From Verrucomicrobiia bacterium (GTDB taxonomy: Bacteria; Verrucomicrobiota; Verrucomicrobiia; Limisphaerales; CAIMTB01): a stretch of DNA of 64,000 nt. The notes under the pieces are model-generated. The model did no database searches and was not told the origin of the DNA. It worked only from the letters and a program-made list of their open reading frames with translations. The stretch is from the NCBI GenBank assembly GCA_019634625.1, contig JAHCBA010000022.1, forward strand, positions 43,176-107,175, read 5' to 3'. This document shows, one piece after another, positions 27,947 through 36,385 of this stretch (its first letter is position 1; each line of letters begins with the position of its first letter). Made by a program: the position numbers and the translations under genes.

Positions 27947-28342
27947 ATGCCACGCATCATTGGTGTCGAAATCCCAGGGGACAAGCGCATCGAAATCGCG
28001 CTCCGCTACGTGTACGGACTCGGTCCGAAAAACGCCCTCGAGGTGTTGGAGCGGGCCAACATCCCGATCGGGTTGAGGGCGAAGGAACTGACCGAGCAGC
28101 AGCTGTCGCAGATCGTGCATGCCATCCAGGATGGCAAGTACGTCATCGAAGGCGATCTGCGCCGGGAGATTGGCCTGAACCTGAAGCGCTTGCAGGCGAT
28201 CAAGTGTTATCGGGGAATCCGGCATCTGCGCGGACTGCCGGTGCGAGGGCAGCGGACCCAGACCAATGCGCGGACGCGCAAGGGGCCGCGGAAGACGGTC
28301 GGCGTGCAGCGCAATCCCAAGGCGAAATCCGGCATCCACTAA
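27947..28342 (+). CDS. rpsM: 30S ribosomal protein S13
   Basis: A 131-residue S13: MPRIIGVEIPGDKRIEIALR, YGLGPKNALEVLE, CYRGIRHLRGLPVRGQRTQT and TNARTRKGPRKTVG. It contacts the 50S subunit and P-site tRNA. The gap to rpsK is 18 bp. Confidence 0.99.
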   Translation: MPRIIGVEIPGDKRIEIALRYVYGLGPKNALEVLERANIPIGLRAKELTEQQLSQIVHAIQDGKYVIEGDLRREIGLNLKRLQAIKCYRGIRHLRGLPVRGQRTQTNARTRKGPRKTVGVQRNPKAKSGIH

Positions 28343-28360
28343 TCTCGAATCTGTCCTGTC

Positions 28361-28963
28361 ATGGCTGAGGAAACTTCCCCCACACCCACACCCCCGGCTC
28401 CCGTGGCCGAGGGGAGCAACGTGCCTGAGAAGGCCGCCGCCCCGGAAGGCGCGGCACCGAAGGCGACCAAGACCAAGAAGGCGGCCGAGGCGCCAGCCGC
28501 GGGAGATGCGGGCGCGGCACCCGTTGGGCCTGTGGCGGCCGTGGCACCGACGGCAGCGGAGATCATGGGGACGGATGTCGCCCCCAAGAAGATCATCAAG
28601 GCCAAGGGCTCCAAGAATGTGGTGGTGGGGGTGGCGCACGTGCTGGCGACCTTCAACAACACCCAGGTGTCCATCACCGACATGCAGGGCAACGTGATTG
28701 GGTGGTCATGTGCCGGAAGGGTGGGCTTCAAGGGTTCCCGCAAGAGCACCGCGTTCGCTGCCCAGCAGGTGGCCCAGGACGCGGCCCGGCAGGCGATGGC
28801 CCACGGGCTGAAGGAGATCGAAGTCCGGGTTAAGGGACCGGGTTCGGGTCGCGAGTCGGCGATCCGGGCGTTGCAGGCGATCGGTCTGGAGATCAGTGCG
28901 ATCCGCGACGACACCCCGATCCCGCATAATGGCTGCCGTCCGCGCAAGAAGCGGCGGGTTTAA
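28361..28963 (+). CDS. rpsK: 30S ribosomal protein S11 with ~75-residue N-terminal extension
   Basis: A 200-residue S11; the family is normally about 130. The conserved core starts near residue 75 ([19 protein letters not shown]) and continues with [51 protein letters not shown] and the terminal [15 protein letters not shown]. The extra N-terminus is rich in Ala, Pro and Glu/Lys ([20 protein letters not shown]). No ATG lies between it and the core except ATG at 28565 (MGTDVAPKK), which would give a nearly normal 132-residue protein. The longer start is preferred because it follows rpsM closely, but 28565 is a real alternative. Confidence 0.95.
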   Translation: MAEETSPTPTPPAPVAEGSNVPEKAAAPEGAAPKATKTKKAAEAPAAGDAGAAPVGPVAAVAPTAAEIMGTDVAPKKIIKAKGSKNVVVGVAHVLATFNNTQVSITDMQGNVIGWSCAGRVGFKGSRKSTAFAAQQVAQDAARQAMAHGLKEIEVRVKGPGSGRESAIRALQAIGLEISAIRDDTPIPHNGCRPRKKRRV

Positions 28964-28990
28964 TTTCAAGAACCGCAGGAGAGCAATCGC

Positions 28991-29599
28991 ATGGCACGTT
29001 ATACAGGTCCGCGGGTCCGCATCAGCCGCCGTTTGGGCGTCCCGATCTTCGGGTACGCCAAGTCCCTGGAGAAGCGCAACTATCCGCCCGGCCAGCACGG
29101 GCCGAAGATGCGTCGCAAGGTGACGGATTACGCCTTGGGACTGATTGAGAAGCAGAAGTTGCGTTATTACTACGGACTTCAGGAGCGGCAGTTCCGCCGG
29201 GTGTACCAGACGGCGCTGCGGCGCCGTGGGGTCACGGGCGAGCAGATGCTCCAACTGCTGGAGAGCCGGCTGGACAGCGTGGTGTATTCGCTCGGGTTCG
29301 GGGCGACGCGGGCTGCGGCGCGGCAGATGATTTCCCACGGGCACGTCAAGGTGAACGGGCGCAAGGTGGATGTGGCTTCGTACATGATGAAGCCCAACGA
29401 CACCATCGAGGTCCGGGGCGTTGCGGCGTCGCGACAACTGGCCATGCGGGGCCTCGAGTTGTCCACCAGCCGGCCGGTTCCGGAGTGGCTGTCCTTGAAC
29501 AAGGACGGTCTGCGCGGCACGGTGGTCCGGATGCCGTCCCGGGAAGAGATCCAGCCGATCGCCAACGAGCAGGCCGTGGTCGAGTTTTACTCCCGCTAA
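28991..29599 (+). CDS. rpsD: 30S ribosomal protein S4, zinc-free type
   Basis: A 202-residue S4: MARYTGPRVRISRRLGVPIF, KRNYPPGQHGPKMRRKVTDY, LRYYYGLQERQFRRVYQ and the S4 RNA-binding domain LESRLDSVVYSLGFGATRAA. The N-terminus has no cysteine knuckle. It initiates 30S assembly and can act in antitermination and alpha-operon control. Confidence 0.98.
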   Translation: MARYTGPRVRISRRLGVPIFGYAKSLEKRNYPPGQHGPKMRRKVTDYALGLIEKQKLRYYYGLQERQFRRVYQTALRRRGVTGEQMLQLLESRLDSVVYSLGFGATRAAARQMISHGHVKVNGRKVDVASYMMKPNDTIEVRGVAASRQLAMRGLELSTSRPVPEWLSLNKDGLRGTVVRMPSREEIQPIANEQAVVEFYSR

Positions 29600-29714
29600 C
29601 CCCAACAGAGAACCAGGCGGGTCCGGGTTCGGACCGGTCTGGTGGCGAATATATGGCCTACCGGTGTCTTGGGAGTGGCGGCGGGAGGCAGGTTACATTT
29701 GCCAGGAGGAAATC

Positions 29715-30728
29715 ATGCCAGTCAGACTAGGTCGGTTTGAAATGCCGAAGCGGTTGGTGAAGGACGAGTCCACCGCAACGGAAACCTACGGAAAGTTTAC
29801 GGCCGAGCCGTTCGAGACCGGATACGGGTACACGATCGGAAACAGCCTGCGGCGGGTGCTGTTGTCCTCCCTCGATGGCGCGGCTGTCACCTCTTTCAAG
29901 GTGGACGGGGCGATGCACGAGTTCACCACGGTGGATGGGGTGGTGGAGGACGTGACCGAGATCGTTCTCAACCTGAAGAAGGTCAAGTTCCGGCACCATT
30001 CCCGGGACACGCAGTTGCTGCGGCTGTCGGTGAACAAGGATGGTGCGGTGACGGCGGGCGACATCGAGAAGACGGACAAGCTGGATGTCGTGAACCCGAA
30101 GCAGCTCATCTGCACACTGGACAAGAAGAAGAAGCTGGAGATGGAGCTGGAGGTGAAGGTCGGGCGCGGATTCTGTCCGGCCGACGAGAACAAGCGACCC
30201 GACCAGCCGATCGGGGTGATCGCCATCGATTCCATTTTCTCCCCCGTGGTGCGGGTGCGGTATAACGTCGAGGCGGCGCGGGTGGGGCAGCGCACGGACT
30301 ACGACAAGCTTGTACTGGAGATCTGGACAGACGGGCGGGTCACGCCGCAGGACGCGCTGTTGCAGTCCAGCTCGATCCTCAAGAAGCACCTCGAGTCGTT
30401 CTACAATTACGATGAGAACGCGGTGCAGTTCGAGGAGGAACGGGGCAAGGAGGACGAGGAGCGGGAGCGCTTCAAGCGGCTTCTCCAGATGTCGGTGAAC
30501 GAGATCGAGTTGTCGGTCCGGGCGGCGAACTGCCTGAACAACGCGAACATCACGACGGTGGGCCAACTGGCCATGAAGACGGAAAGCGAGATGTTGAAGT
30601 ACCGGAACTTCGGCAAGAAGTCGCTGAACGAGATCAAGGACAAGCTGACGGCGCTGGGCTTGTCCCTCGGAATGAACATTGATCCCTCCTTGCTGGAAGC
30701 GCCCAAGGAGGAACCCATCCTCGAATAG
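29715..30728 (+). CDS. rpoA: DNA-directed RNA polymerase alpha subunit
   Basis: A 337-residue alpha subunit. The N-terminal dimerisation domain includes ETYGKFTAEPFETGYGYTIG, NSLRRVLLSSLDGAAVTSFK and AIDSIFSPVVRVRYNVE. A linker rich in acidic residues leads to the C-terminal domain (LSVRAANCLNNANITTVGQL, FGKKSLNEIKDKL) that contacts UP elements and activators. AGGAGG lies 6 bp before the ATG at 29715, which decides the start over an in-frame upstream codon. The 115-bp gap from rpsD may hold an extra promoter. Confidence 0.99.
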   Translation: MPVRLGRFEMPKRLVKDESTATETYGKFTAEPFETGYGYTIGNSLRRVLLSSLDGAAVTSFKVDGAMHEFTTVDGVVEDVTEIVLNLKKVKFRHHSRDTQLLRLSVNKDGAVTAGDIEKTDKLDVVNPKQLICTLDKKKKLEMELEVKVGRGFCPADENKRPDQPIGVIAIDSIFSPVVRVRYNVEAARVGQRTDYDKLVLEIWTDGRVTPQDALLQSSSILKKHLESFYNYDENAVQFEEERGKEDEERERFKRLLQMSVNEIELSVRAANCLNNANITTVGQLAMKTESEMLKYRNFGKKSLNEIKDKLTALGLSLGMNIDPSLLEAPKEEPILE

Positions 30729-30731
30729 GCC

Positions 30732-31274
30732 ATGCGTCACCTCAAGAAGACCGCCAAGCTGGGGCGGACATCGGAACACCGGAACATGATGCTGGCCAAC
30801 ATGGTCAGCAGCCTGATCAAGCACCGTCGGATCACCACGACACTGGCGAAGGCGAAGGCGGCGCAGCGCGTGGCCGAACGCATGCTCACCCTCGGCAAGC
30901 TCGGCAATGCGGCCACGGCGGCGGCGGAGGCGGTGGCCGACGAGAAGGCCAAGGCGCGCAGCCTGGCAGAAAACGTTCACTGCCGGCGCCTGGTGGCGGC
31001 GCGGTTGCACCAGCATGCGCGAACCCTGTTCCGCAGCCGGGATCGCCGGCTGAAGTGGCGGGAGAACGAGGACGTCGTGCACATCCTTTTCGACAAGATC
31101 GCGCCGGCCTTCAAGGATCGTCAGGGGGGATACACCCGGATCGTGAAGCTGGCGCACCGGCGCCGGGGCGATGCGGCCCAGACGGCGATTCTGGAGTGGG
31201 TCGATCTCGCGGCGACGCAGGGAACTCCATCGGCCGAGGGCAAAGGGGATGCTGCCCAGGCGGGGAAGGCCTGA
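30732..31274 (+). CDS. rplQ: 50S ribosomal protein L17 with internal insertion
   Basis: A 180-residue L17, against about 120-130 usually. The N-terminal part (MRHLKKTAKLGRTSEHRNMM, ANMVSSLIKHRRITTTLAKA) and the C-terminal part (LFDKIAPAFKDRQGGYTRIV) are standard. Between them, from about residue 60 to 115, lie roughly 45 extra residues (AENVHCRRLVAARLHQHART and more). A ~25-residue tail follows the core. It is the last gene of the cluster and is followed by a terminator-like hairpin. Confidence 0.96.
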   Translation: MRHLKKTAKLGRTSEHRNMMLANMVSSLIKHRRITTTLAKAKAAQRVAERMLTLGKLGNAATAAAEAVADEKAKARSLAENVHCRRLVAARLHQHARTLFRSRDRRLKWRENEDVVHILFDKIAPAFKDRQGGYTRIVKLAHRRRGDAAQTAILEWVDLAATQGTPSAEGKGDAAQAGKA

Positions 31275-31309
31275 CGGACAGTCTGCGGACAGTCATTGGA
31301 TTTCACGGA

Positions 31310-31350
31310 GGGGCGTCTGGCGCGGGAGCCGGGCGCCCCTTCGGCTTTTT
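31310..31350 (+). terminator. Candidate intrinsic terminator of the ribosomal cluster
   Basis: GGGGCG (31310-31315) can pair with CGCCCC (31334-31339). Alternatively AGCCG near 31327 pairs with CGGCT at 31342-31346, directly followed by a T-run (TTTTT ending at 31350). It starts 36 bp after the rplQ stop. Confidence 0.55.
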
Positions 31351-31413
31351 CGACGGAGCGGGGAATTGGGGCTTGGTTTCGTGGCGGGATGTCCGTACTG
31401 ACCTTGTCGTTCC

Positions 31414-32823
31414 ATGACCCCGACCTCACCGACAGTGCCGGGCCCGTGGTGGCGATCGCTGACACGCTACCATTGGTTTGTTTTCACCATCGCCAGCCTG
31501 GCGTGGATGTTCGACTGCCTGGATCAGCAGATCTTTGTGCTCGCACGTCCGGCGGCACTGGCCGCCCTGATGCCCGAGGGGACGGATCCGTCGCGCCTGA
31601 AGGAACTGGGAGGGATTTCGACCTCGATCTTCGTGGCGGGCTGGGCGATGGGGGGGCTGATTTTCGGGGCGGTGGGCGACCGGATCGGGCGGGCGAGGAC
31701 GCTGGCCATCACGGTGCTGCTCTATTCGTTGTGCACGGGGTTGTCCGCGTTTTCGGTGGGGTTCGTCGATTTCGCGATCTACCGGTTTGTGACGGGGTTG
31801 GGGGTGGGTGGCGTATTCGGGTTGTCGGTGGCGCTGGTGGCGGATTCGTTGCCGGACCGGGCCCGTCCGAACGCGCTGGGTCTGCTGCAATCGCTGTCTG
31901 CGGTGGGGAACATCACGGCGGGATTGATTGCGGTGGTGGTGGGGTGGCTGGAGACATCGCGGATCGAGCCGGGAAGTTCCTGGCGGGCGCTGTTCGTGAT
32001 TGGAGCCCTGCCGGCGTTCCTGACGGTGTTCATCATGTTGAAGCTGAAGGAACCGGAGAAGTGGGTCCAGGCGAGGGCGGCCGGCAAGGCGATGGGGGTT
32101 CAGTTCGGGTCGTACCGGGCGCTGCTGGGGCATCCCCGATGGCGGAAGAACGCGATCCTGGGGATGCTGCTCTGCGTGTCCGCGGTGGTGGGCTTGTGGG
32201 GCATCGGGTTCTTCAGTCCGGAGCTGATCAATGACGTAATGGGGCGGGCGCTGGCCTCGGAGGGCATCCCGCCGGAGCAGATCCCTGGGTATCGGACCAT
32301 GTGGACAGGGATCAACATGGTCATTCAGAACACGGGATCATTCTTTGGGATGCTCGCGTTCACCTGGGCGGCCAGCCGGTTCGGGCGACGGCCGGTATTT
32401 GCGGTCGGGTACCTTTGTGCGATGGGGAGCACCATCCTGGTGTTCCAGTTTCTGAATGAGCGCAGCGACATCTTCTGGATGGTGCCGATGATGGGTTTCT
32501 TCCAGCTCTCGCTGTTCGCGGGATTCGCGATCGTGCTGCCGGAACTCTTCCCCGTCAGCCTGCGCAGCACGGGGACGAGCTTTTGTTACAATGTCGGACG
32601 GTTCGTGGCCGCGGCCGGACCGCTGTTCATGGGGAAGCTGACCGCCTGGCTGGCATCGGACGCCGAGACACTGGACCAGAAGCTGGACGCCTTTCGGAAT
32701 GCCTGCGCCTGGATGAGCCTGGTGTTTCTGGTGGGATTGGCGGTGGTGCCGTTTCTTCCCGAGACCAAGGGGGTGCCGCTGCCTGAGGACGAGCCGGCAG
32801 GCCCGCCCGGGGCGAAATCCTGA
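31414..32823 (+). CDS. MFS transporter, sugar/aromatic-acid:H+ symporter-like
   Basis: A 469-residue protein with about 12 membrane helices. Helix 1 carries a conserved DCLDQQIFVLARPA segment (FD-x-x-D-type, as in aromatic acid and sugar symporters). The signature GAVGDRIGRARTLA lies between helices 2 and 3. YRFVTGLGVGGVFG is in helix 4, and a P-E-x-x-P-x-x-x-R motif (LPELFPVSLRSTGTS) is in the second half, with a terminal PETKG motif as in sugar porters. Substrate not predictable. It follows the ribosomal terminator and stands alone. Confidence 0.88.
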   Translation: MTPTSPTVPGPWWRSLTRYHWFVFTIASLAWMFDCLDQQIFVLARPAALAALMPEGTDPSRLKELGGISTSIFVAGWAMGGLIFGAVGDRIGRARTLAITVLLYSLCTGLSAFSVGFVDFAIYRFVTGLGVGGVFGLSVALVADSLPDRARPNALGLLQSLSAVGNITAGLIAVVVGWLETSRIEPGSSWRALFVIGALPAFLTVFIMLKLKEPEKWVQARAAGKAMGVQFGSYRALLGHPRWRKNAILGMLLCVSAVVGLWGIGFFSPELINDVMGRALASEGIPPEQIPGYRTMWTGINMVIQNTGSFFGMLAFTWAASRFGRRPVFAVGYLCAMGSTILVFQFLNERSDIFWMVPMMGFFQLSLFAGFAIVLPELFPVSLRSTGTSFCYNVGRFVAAAGPLFMGKLTAWLASDAETLDQKLDAFRNACAWMSLVFLVGLAVVPFLPETKGVPLPEDEPAGPPGAKS

Positions 32824-32901
32824 CGAACCTGCTGTATCGGCGGCGGAAGACCCATCAAGGGTAGCCATTATCAAGAACTGACCCTGTTACTCTTGCATGA
32901 G

Positions 32902-33009
32902 ATGGACGCTCACATTCAGAGAAGCGCACACGAGCTGGAGCGTCGGCGTGCACAAGCCGGCGATTCACCCATCCGGAAGCGCCTGCGTGAGATGGGCAAG
33001 CTGGCGTGA
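32902..33009 (+). CDS. Possible small protein translationally coupled to the PIN-like gene
   Basis: A 35-residue frame (MDAHIQRSAHELERRRAQAG, then PIRKRLREMGKLA) ends in a TGA that overlaps the GTG start of the next gene (GTGA at 33006-33009). The frame is open further upstream (KGSHYQELTLLLLHE) without an ATG, so the true start may be a non-ATG codon. It is basic and helical in appearance. It does not look like DUF433, the usual antitoxin partner of DUF5615 proteins. Function unknown; it may be a remnant. Confidence 0.3.
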   Translation: MDAHIQRSAHELERRRAQAGDSPIRKRLREMGKLA

Positions 33010-33353
33010 GCGCCGGTCTCTACATGGACGTAGATGTGCCCGCAGCGATCACGCATGGACAGATTCTCCGGGGCGTGGACGTGTTGACGGCACATATTGA
33101 CGGCACCACGGAGTTGGAGGACGCAGCCCTGTTGAACCGGGCCACGGCGTTGCGCCGGGTGTTATTCAGCCAGGATGACGATCTGCTGACCGAGGCGACG
33201 CGACGGCAGCGTATTGGCGAACCCTTCGGTGGTGTCATCTTTGCCCACCAGCTTCGCATCACGATTGGGCGGGCCATCGAGGATCTGGAGATACTGGCCA
33301 AAGTCGGCGACATCGAAACGTTCGCCAACCGCGTGGAATACCTGCCGCTGTAA
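33006..33353 (+). CDS. DUF5615 family PIN-like protein (putative toxin)
   Basis: A 115-residue protein starting at GTG 33006. It fits the DUF5615/Mut7-C-like PIN fold: an early Asp (LYMDVDVPAAIT), GVDVLTA, LLNRATALRRVLFSQDDDLL with the central acidic cluster, then GVIFAHQLRITIGRAIEDLE. PIN-like proteins of this group are predicted metal-dependent RNases, often in toxin-antitoxin pairs (family knowledge). No recognisable antitoxin is adjacent, only the short frame above. A transposase relic starts right after its stop, so it lies in a small accessory patch. Confidence 0.7.
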   Translation: MSAGLYMDVDVPAAITHGQILRGVDVLTAHIDGTTELEDAALLNRATALRRVLFSQDDDLLTEATRRQRIGEPFGGVIFAHQLRITIGRAIEDLEILAKVGDIETFANRVEYLPL

Positions 33354-33356
33354 CAT

Positions 33357-33635
33357 CCCGGCGCGATCTATCACGTCAGGAATCGCGGCGACCGGCGTGA
33401 GCCGATCTTCGTGGATGACGCGGATCGCCAGGGCTTCGTGGAGACCCTGGGTGAGGCTTGCGGATGGACGGGCTTGCACGTTCATGCCTGCGTGCTCATG
33501 CCGCGGGCCATCCGGAGGCTGTGGTTGGCGGTGGCGTATGGCCTGGAACGGGAACGACTCGCTCTGGAGTCGCGGGACCTTGGGGATGGGAAAAAGACGG
33601 GAAACGATTCCTTGACTCGGGTGGTTCCATTATGA
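33357..33635 (+). pseudogene. Truncated RAYT / IS200-like (Y1) transposase remnant
   Basis: Directly after the PIN-like stop, a frame reads PGAIYHVRNRGDRREPIFVD, then DRQGFVETLGEACGWTGLHV and HACVLMP. This is the N-terminal part of REP-associated tyrosine transposases. The next residues should be the HUH motif (N-H-F-H) but instead read RAIRRLW, so the metal-binding histidines and the catalytic tyrosine are lost. No start codon stands at the correct place either. The remaining frame to 33635 is not recognisable. It is a dead copy, but it matters because the window also carries REP-like hairpins. Confidence 0.75.
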
Positions 33636-33662
33636 TATCACTTAAGTATCCAAAGGCAATCA

Positions 33663-34625
33663 ATGAAACCCAATGTCAGCGTGAGCGAGAGTCAGGGTGT
33701 GGATGCGAGTGCGAGTGCGGGCGCGGCGGGGGCGTCTTCGAACCGGGAGCAGTTGGGGTGGGCGATGTCGGGCTGGCCGATGCTGGGGGGAGTGTTGCTT
33801 CTGAAGGGGGTGGTGGCCTTCCTGCTGGTGCGGGCGGCGCAGACGATGTCGGTGAGCGGGGGGGCAGCGGCCCTCTGGCTGGTGTCGGGGCTGCTGCTGC
33901 TGGTCGCGGTGTTTGTGGGATGGGCGGGGTTTTTCACGCTGCAGCCGAACGAGGCGCGGGTGCTGATCCTGTTTGGGGCGTACCGGGGGACGGTGCGGCG
34001 CAGCGGGTTTCACTGGACGAACCCGTTCTTCACGAAGAAGAAGATCTCCCTCCGGATGCGGAACCTGAACGGGGAGCGGTTGAAGGTGAATGACAAGCGG
34101 GGGAACCCGATCGAGATCGCGGCGGTGGTGGTCTGGAGGGTGTCGGACACGGCGCAGGCGGTGTTCGATGTGGACGACTACGAGCACTACATCGAGGTGC
34201 AGAGCGAGTCGGCGGTGCGGCACCTGGCATCGGCGTATGCGTATGATCAGGGGGAGGAGGACGAATTGACGTTGCGGAGCGGGGGCGTGGAGGTGGCGGA
34301 GGCGTTGACGCGGGAATTGCAGGAGCGGTTGGTGCGGGCGGGGGTCTGGGTGGAGGAGGCGCGGATCACGCATCTTGCGTATGCGCCCGAGATTGCGCAG
34401 GCGATGCTGCGGCGGCAGCAGGCGGAGGCGGTGATCGCGGCGCGGGCGAAGATCGTGCAGGGGGCGGTGACGATGGTGGAGATGGCGCTGCACCAGTTGA
34501 AGGAGAAGCAGGTGATCGAGTTCGATCCGGAACGGAAGGCGTCGATGGTCAGCAATCTGCTGGTGGTGCTGTGCGCGGAGGCCGAGGTGAGTCCGGTGAT
34601 CAACACGGGGACCCTGTATCATTGA
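33663..34625 (+). CDS. SPFH/band 7 domain membrane protein
   Basis: A 320-residue protein. Two hydrophobic segments lie near residues 35-58 and 68-92. The SPFH domain follows ([60 protein letters not shown]), then a helical region ([20 protein letters not shown]) as in stomatin-like proteins. Such proteins oligomerise in membrane microdomains. It is the first gene of a three-gene set with a PH-like membrane protein and an Arc-like protein. An A/T-rich stretch with TTGACT (33612-33617) lies upstream. Confidence 0.88.
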   Translation: MKPNVSVSESQGVDASASAGAAGASSNREQLGWAMSGWPMLGGVLLLKGVVAFLLVRAAQTMSVSGGAAALWLVSGLLLLVAVFVGWAGFFTLQPNEARVLILFGAYRGTVRRSGFHWTNPFFTKKKISLRMRNLNGERLKVNDKRGNPIEIAAVVVWRVSDTAQAVFDVDDYEHYIEVQSESAVRHLASAYAYDQGEEDELTLRSGGVEVAEALTRELQERLVRAGVWVEEARITHLAYAPEIAQAMLRRQQAEAVIAARAKIVQGAVTMVEMALHQLKEKQVIEFDPERKASMVSNLLVVLCAEAEVSPVINTGTLYH

Positions 34626-34655
34626 GCCTTGAGCCCACCGGGCCGGGAGGAACCC

Positions 34656-35174
34656 ATGAGTGAGAGGCAATACGCGGCGGTGTGGGGACGCCGGATCCGG
34701 GTGATCACGGTGCTGGTTCTCCTGCTGTGCGGGGGGGTGACGGTGGGGATCGCCCTGCTGGTGAACCGGCCGGAAGAGCGGTGGGTGGTGTGGCTGGTGA
34801 CGGCTTTGATGCTGGGGATTGTGGGGGGGACGGCGCTGTTTTCGATCCGGGGGTTCGAGATTGGGAGGGATGGGGTGCGGATTCGGCGGGTGCTGTGGAC
34901 CAACCGGATACCGTTCGAGGCGATCGAATCGGCCGAGGTGGATCCGGAGGCGTGCCGGGGGGCGTGGAAGACGATGGGCAACGACGGGCTTTTCGCGATG
35001 CACGGTTGGTTTCGAAGCCGGCGACTGGGGTCGTTCCGGGCCTTTGTGACCCATCCCGGGGATGCGGTGGTTTTACGTGGGCCCAAGGGGATCGTGGTCG
35101 TGTCGCCGGAGAACCCGCGGCGGTTCGTGAACGATCTGAATCGGCGCCGGGGGCGCGGGGAGGGGCGACCCTGA
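34656..35174 (+). CDS. Membrane protein with PH-like domain
   Basis: A 172-residue protein. Two membrane helices (about 15-37 and 43-64) are followed by a soluble part resembling bacterial PH domains: GFEIGRDGVRIRRVLWTNRI, FEAIESAEVD, and VVLRGPKGIVVVSPENPRRF. GGGAGG 5 bp before the ATG at 34656 decides the start. It lies 30 bp after the SPFH gene and its TGA overlaps the next ATG. A role in membrane-domain assembly with the SPFH protein is inferred from linkage only. Confidence 0.7.
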   Translation: MSERQYAAVWGRRIRVITVLVLLLCGGVTVGIALLVNRPEERWVVWLVTALMLGIVGGTALFSIRGFEIGRDGVRIRRVLWTNRIPFEAIESAEVDPEACRGAWKTMGNDGLFAMHGWFRSRRLGSFRAFVTHPGDAVVLRGPKGIVVVSPENPRRFVNDLNRRRGRGEGRP

Positions 35175-35365
35175 TGGGTTCCGAACCGCGCAAGGCGTTT
35201 CTGCTGCGGATGGATCCGCGCTTGTGGTCGGAGATCGAGGCGTGGGCGCAGGAGGATCTGCGTTCCGTCAACGGCCAGATCGAGTTCCTGCTGCGGGAGG
35301 CCGTCCGCCGGCGGAAGGGGGACGCGGCGAAGGGTGCGGGGGCGCCCGGGGAAAGCGCCGAGTGA
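35174..35365 (+). CDS. Arc-like ribbon-helix-helix protein
   Basis: A 63-residue protein: RKAFLLRMDPRLWSEIEAWA then EDLRSVNGQIEFLLREAVRR. This is the Arc-type ribbon-helix-helix pattern (strand, helix, N-G/S-x-I helix). It is probably a dimeric DNA-binding protein. Its ATG overlaps the previous stop (TGATG), so the SPFH, PH-like and Arc-like genes form one transcription unit. It may regulate that unit. Confidence 0.75.
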   Translation: MGSEPRKAFLLRMDPRLWSEIEAWAQEDLRSVNGQIEFLLREAVRRRKGDAAKGAGAPGESAE

Positions 35366-35392
35366 CAGCCCGGCTGGGCAGCGGGGTCAGGG

Positions 35393-36331
35393 TCAGGGTG
35401 AGGGCCTGACGAGTTCGGCGGCGAGGAGGAGGGCACCGGCCGGGACGGCGTCCTCGCTCAGGGCGGCGAGGAAGAGAGGCGGCCCGGGCCGGAATACCTC
35501 CATCAGGTGGGGAGTGAGGGCCACGGTGACGGCATGGCGGAGGGGTTCGCCGACCAGGGCGAGGCCGCCGCCGAGGATGATTCGTTCCGGATGGACGAGG
35601 TGGACGACGTGGGAAAGGGCAAAGGCGAGGTTGTCCGCCAGTTCACTGAGGATGGCGTGGGCGAGGGGATCCTCGTGCTGGAGGGCGGCGGCAAGGAAGC
35701 GGGATTCGCCGCCGGGGCTGTTGGCGGCGAGTTGAGCGAGGGGGCTTCCGGGATGGAGGGCGATGGCTTCACGGATGCGGCGATCGACGGCCCAGCCGGA
35801 ACAGCGGTCCTCGACGCGGGTGCCGGCCTTGTCGAGGCGGACGTGGCCGATTTCAGATTCGCCGGGGGGGGCGCCGTGGTGGATGCGACCGCCCAGCACG
35901 AGACCGCCGCCCACGCCGCTGCCAAGGGTCACGTAGAACACGGGATCGGCGCCGCGCCCATTGCCGAGGCGGGCTTCGGCGAGCGCGGCGACATTGGCGT
36001 CGTTTTCGACGACGACGGGGATTCCGGTGTGTTCGTGGAGCCAGGCGGCGAGGGGGACGTCGGACCAGCCGGCGACCTGGTGGGAGCGGGCGATCCAGCC
36101 GGTCCGGGAATCGACGGGGCCGCCGAAGCCGACTCCGAGGGCGCGGGGATCGACGGTGGCGCGGATCCCTGGGAGCCAGTCGAGGATACGTTGGCGGATG
36201 CCATCCGCACCGGCACCGGGATCGACCGTATGACGCCAGCGATGGCAGACGGTGCCGTCCGGGCGACCGGCGACCAACTGGAGTTTGGTGCCGCCGATCT
36301 CGAGGCCGAGGAGGTTGGGGGCGGGGTCCAT
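35393..36331 (-). CDS. ROK family sugar kinase-like protein
   Basis: A 312-residue protein. ATP-binding LLGLEIGGTKLQLVAGR near residue 8, then GVGFGGPVD, the catalytic Asp in VVENDANVAALAEARLGNGR, and LGSGVGGGLVLGG are all present, as in glucokinase-type ROK proteins. ESEIGHVRLD retains the first zinc-ligand His. However, the usual C-x-C-x(4)-C cluster is reduced to one Cys (RCSGWAVDRR). It may therefore be a kinase with altered zinc site. There is no HTH, so it is not a NagC-type repressor. It is convergent with the Arc-like gene (27-bp gap). Confidence 0.88.
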   Translation of the reverse strand: MDPAPNLLGLEIGGTKLQLVAGRPDGTVCHRWRHTVDPGAGADGIRQRILDWLPGIRATVDPRALGVGFGGPVDSRTGWIARSHQVAGWSDVPLAAWLHEHTGIPVVVENDANVAALAEARLGNGRGADPVFYVTLGSGVGGGLVLGGRIHHGAPPGESEIGHVRLDKAGTRVEDRCSGWAVDRRIREAIALHPGSPLAQLAANSPGGESRFLAAALQHEDPLAHAILSELADNLAFALSHVVHLVHPERIILGGGLALVGEPLRHAVTVALTPHLMEVFRPGPPLFLAALSEDAVPAGALLLAAELVRPSP

Positions 36332-36385
36332 CGGGGGCGTCCGAGGTGGACTCCGACGGGGAGCCGGTGGAGGGCCGGGCTGGAG

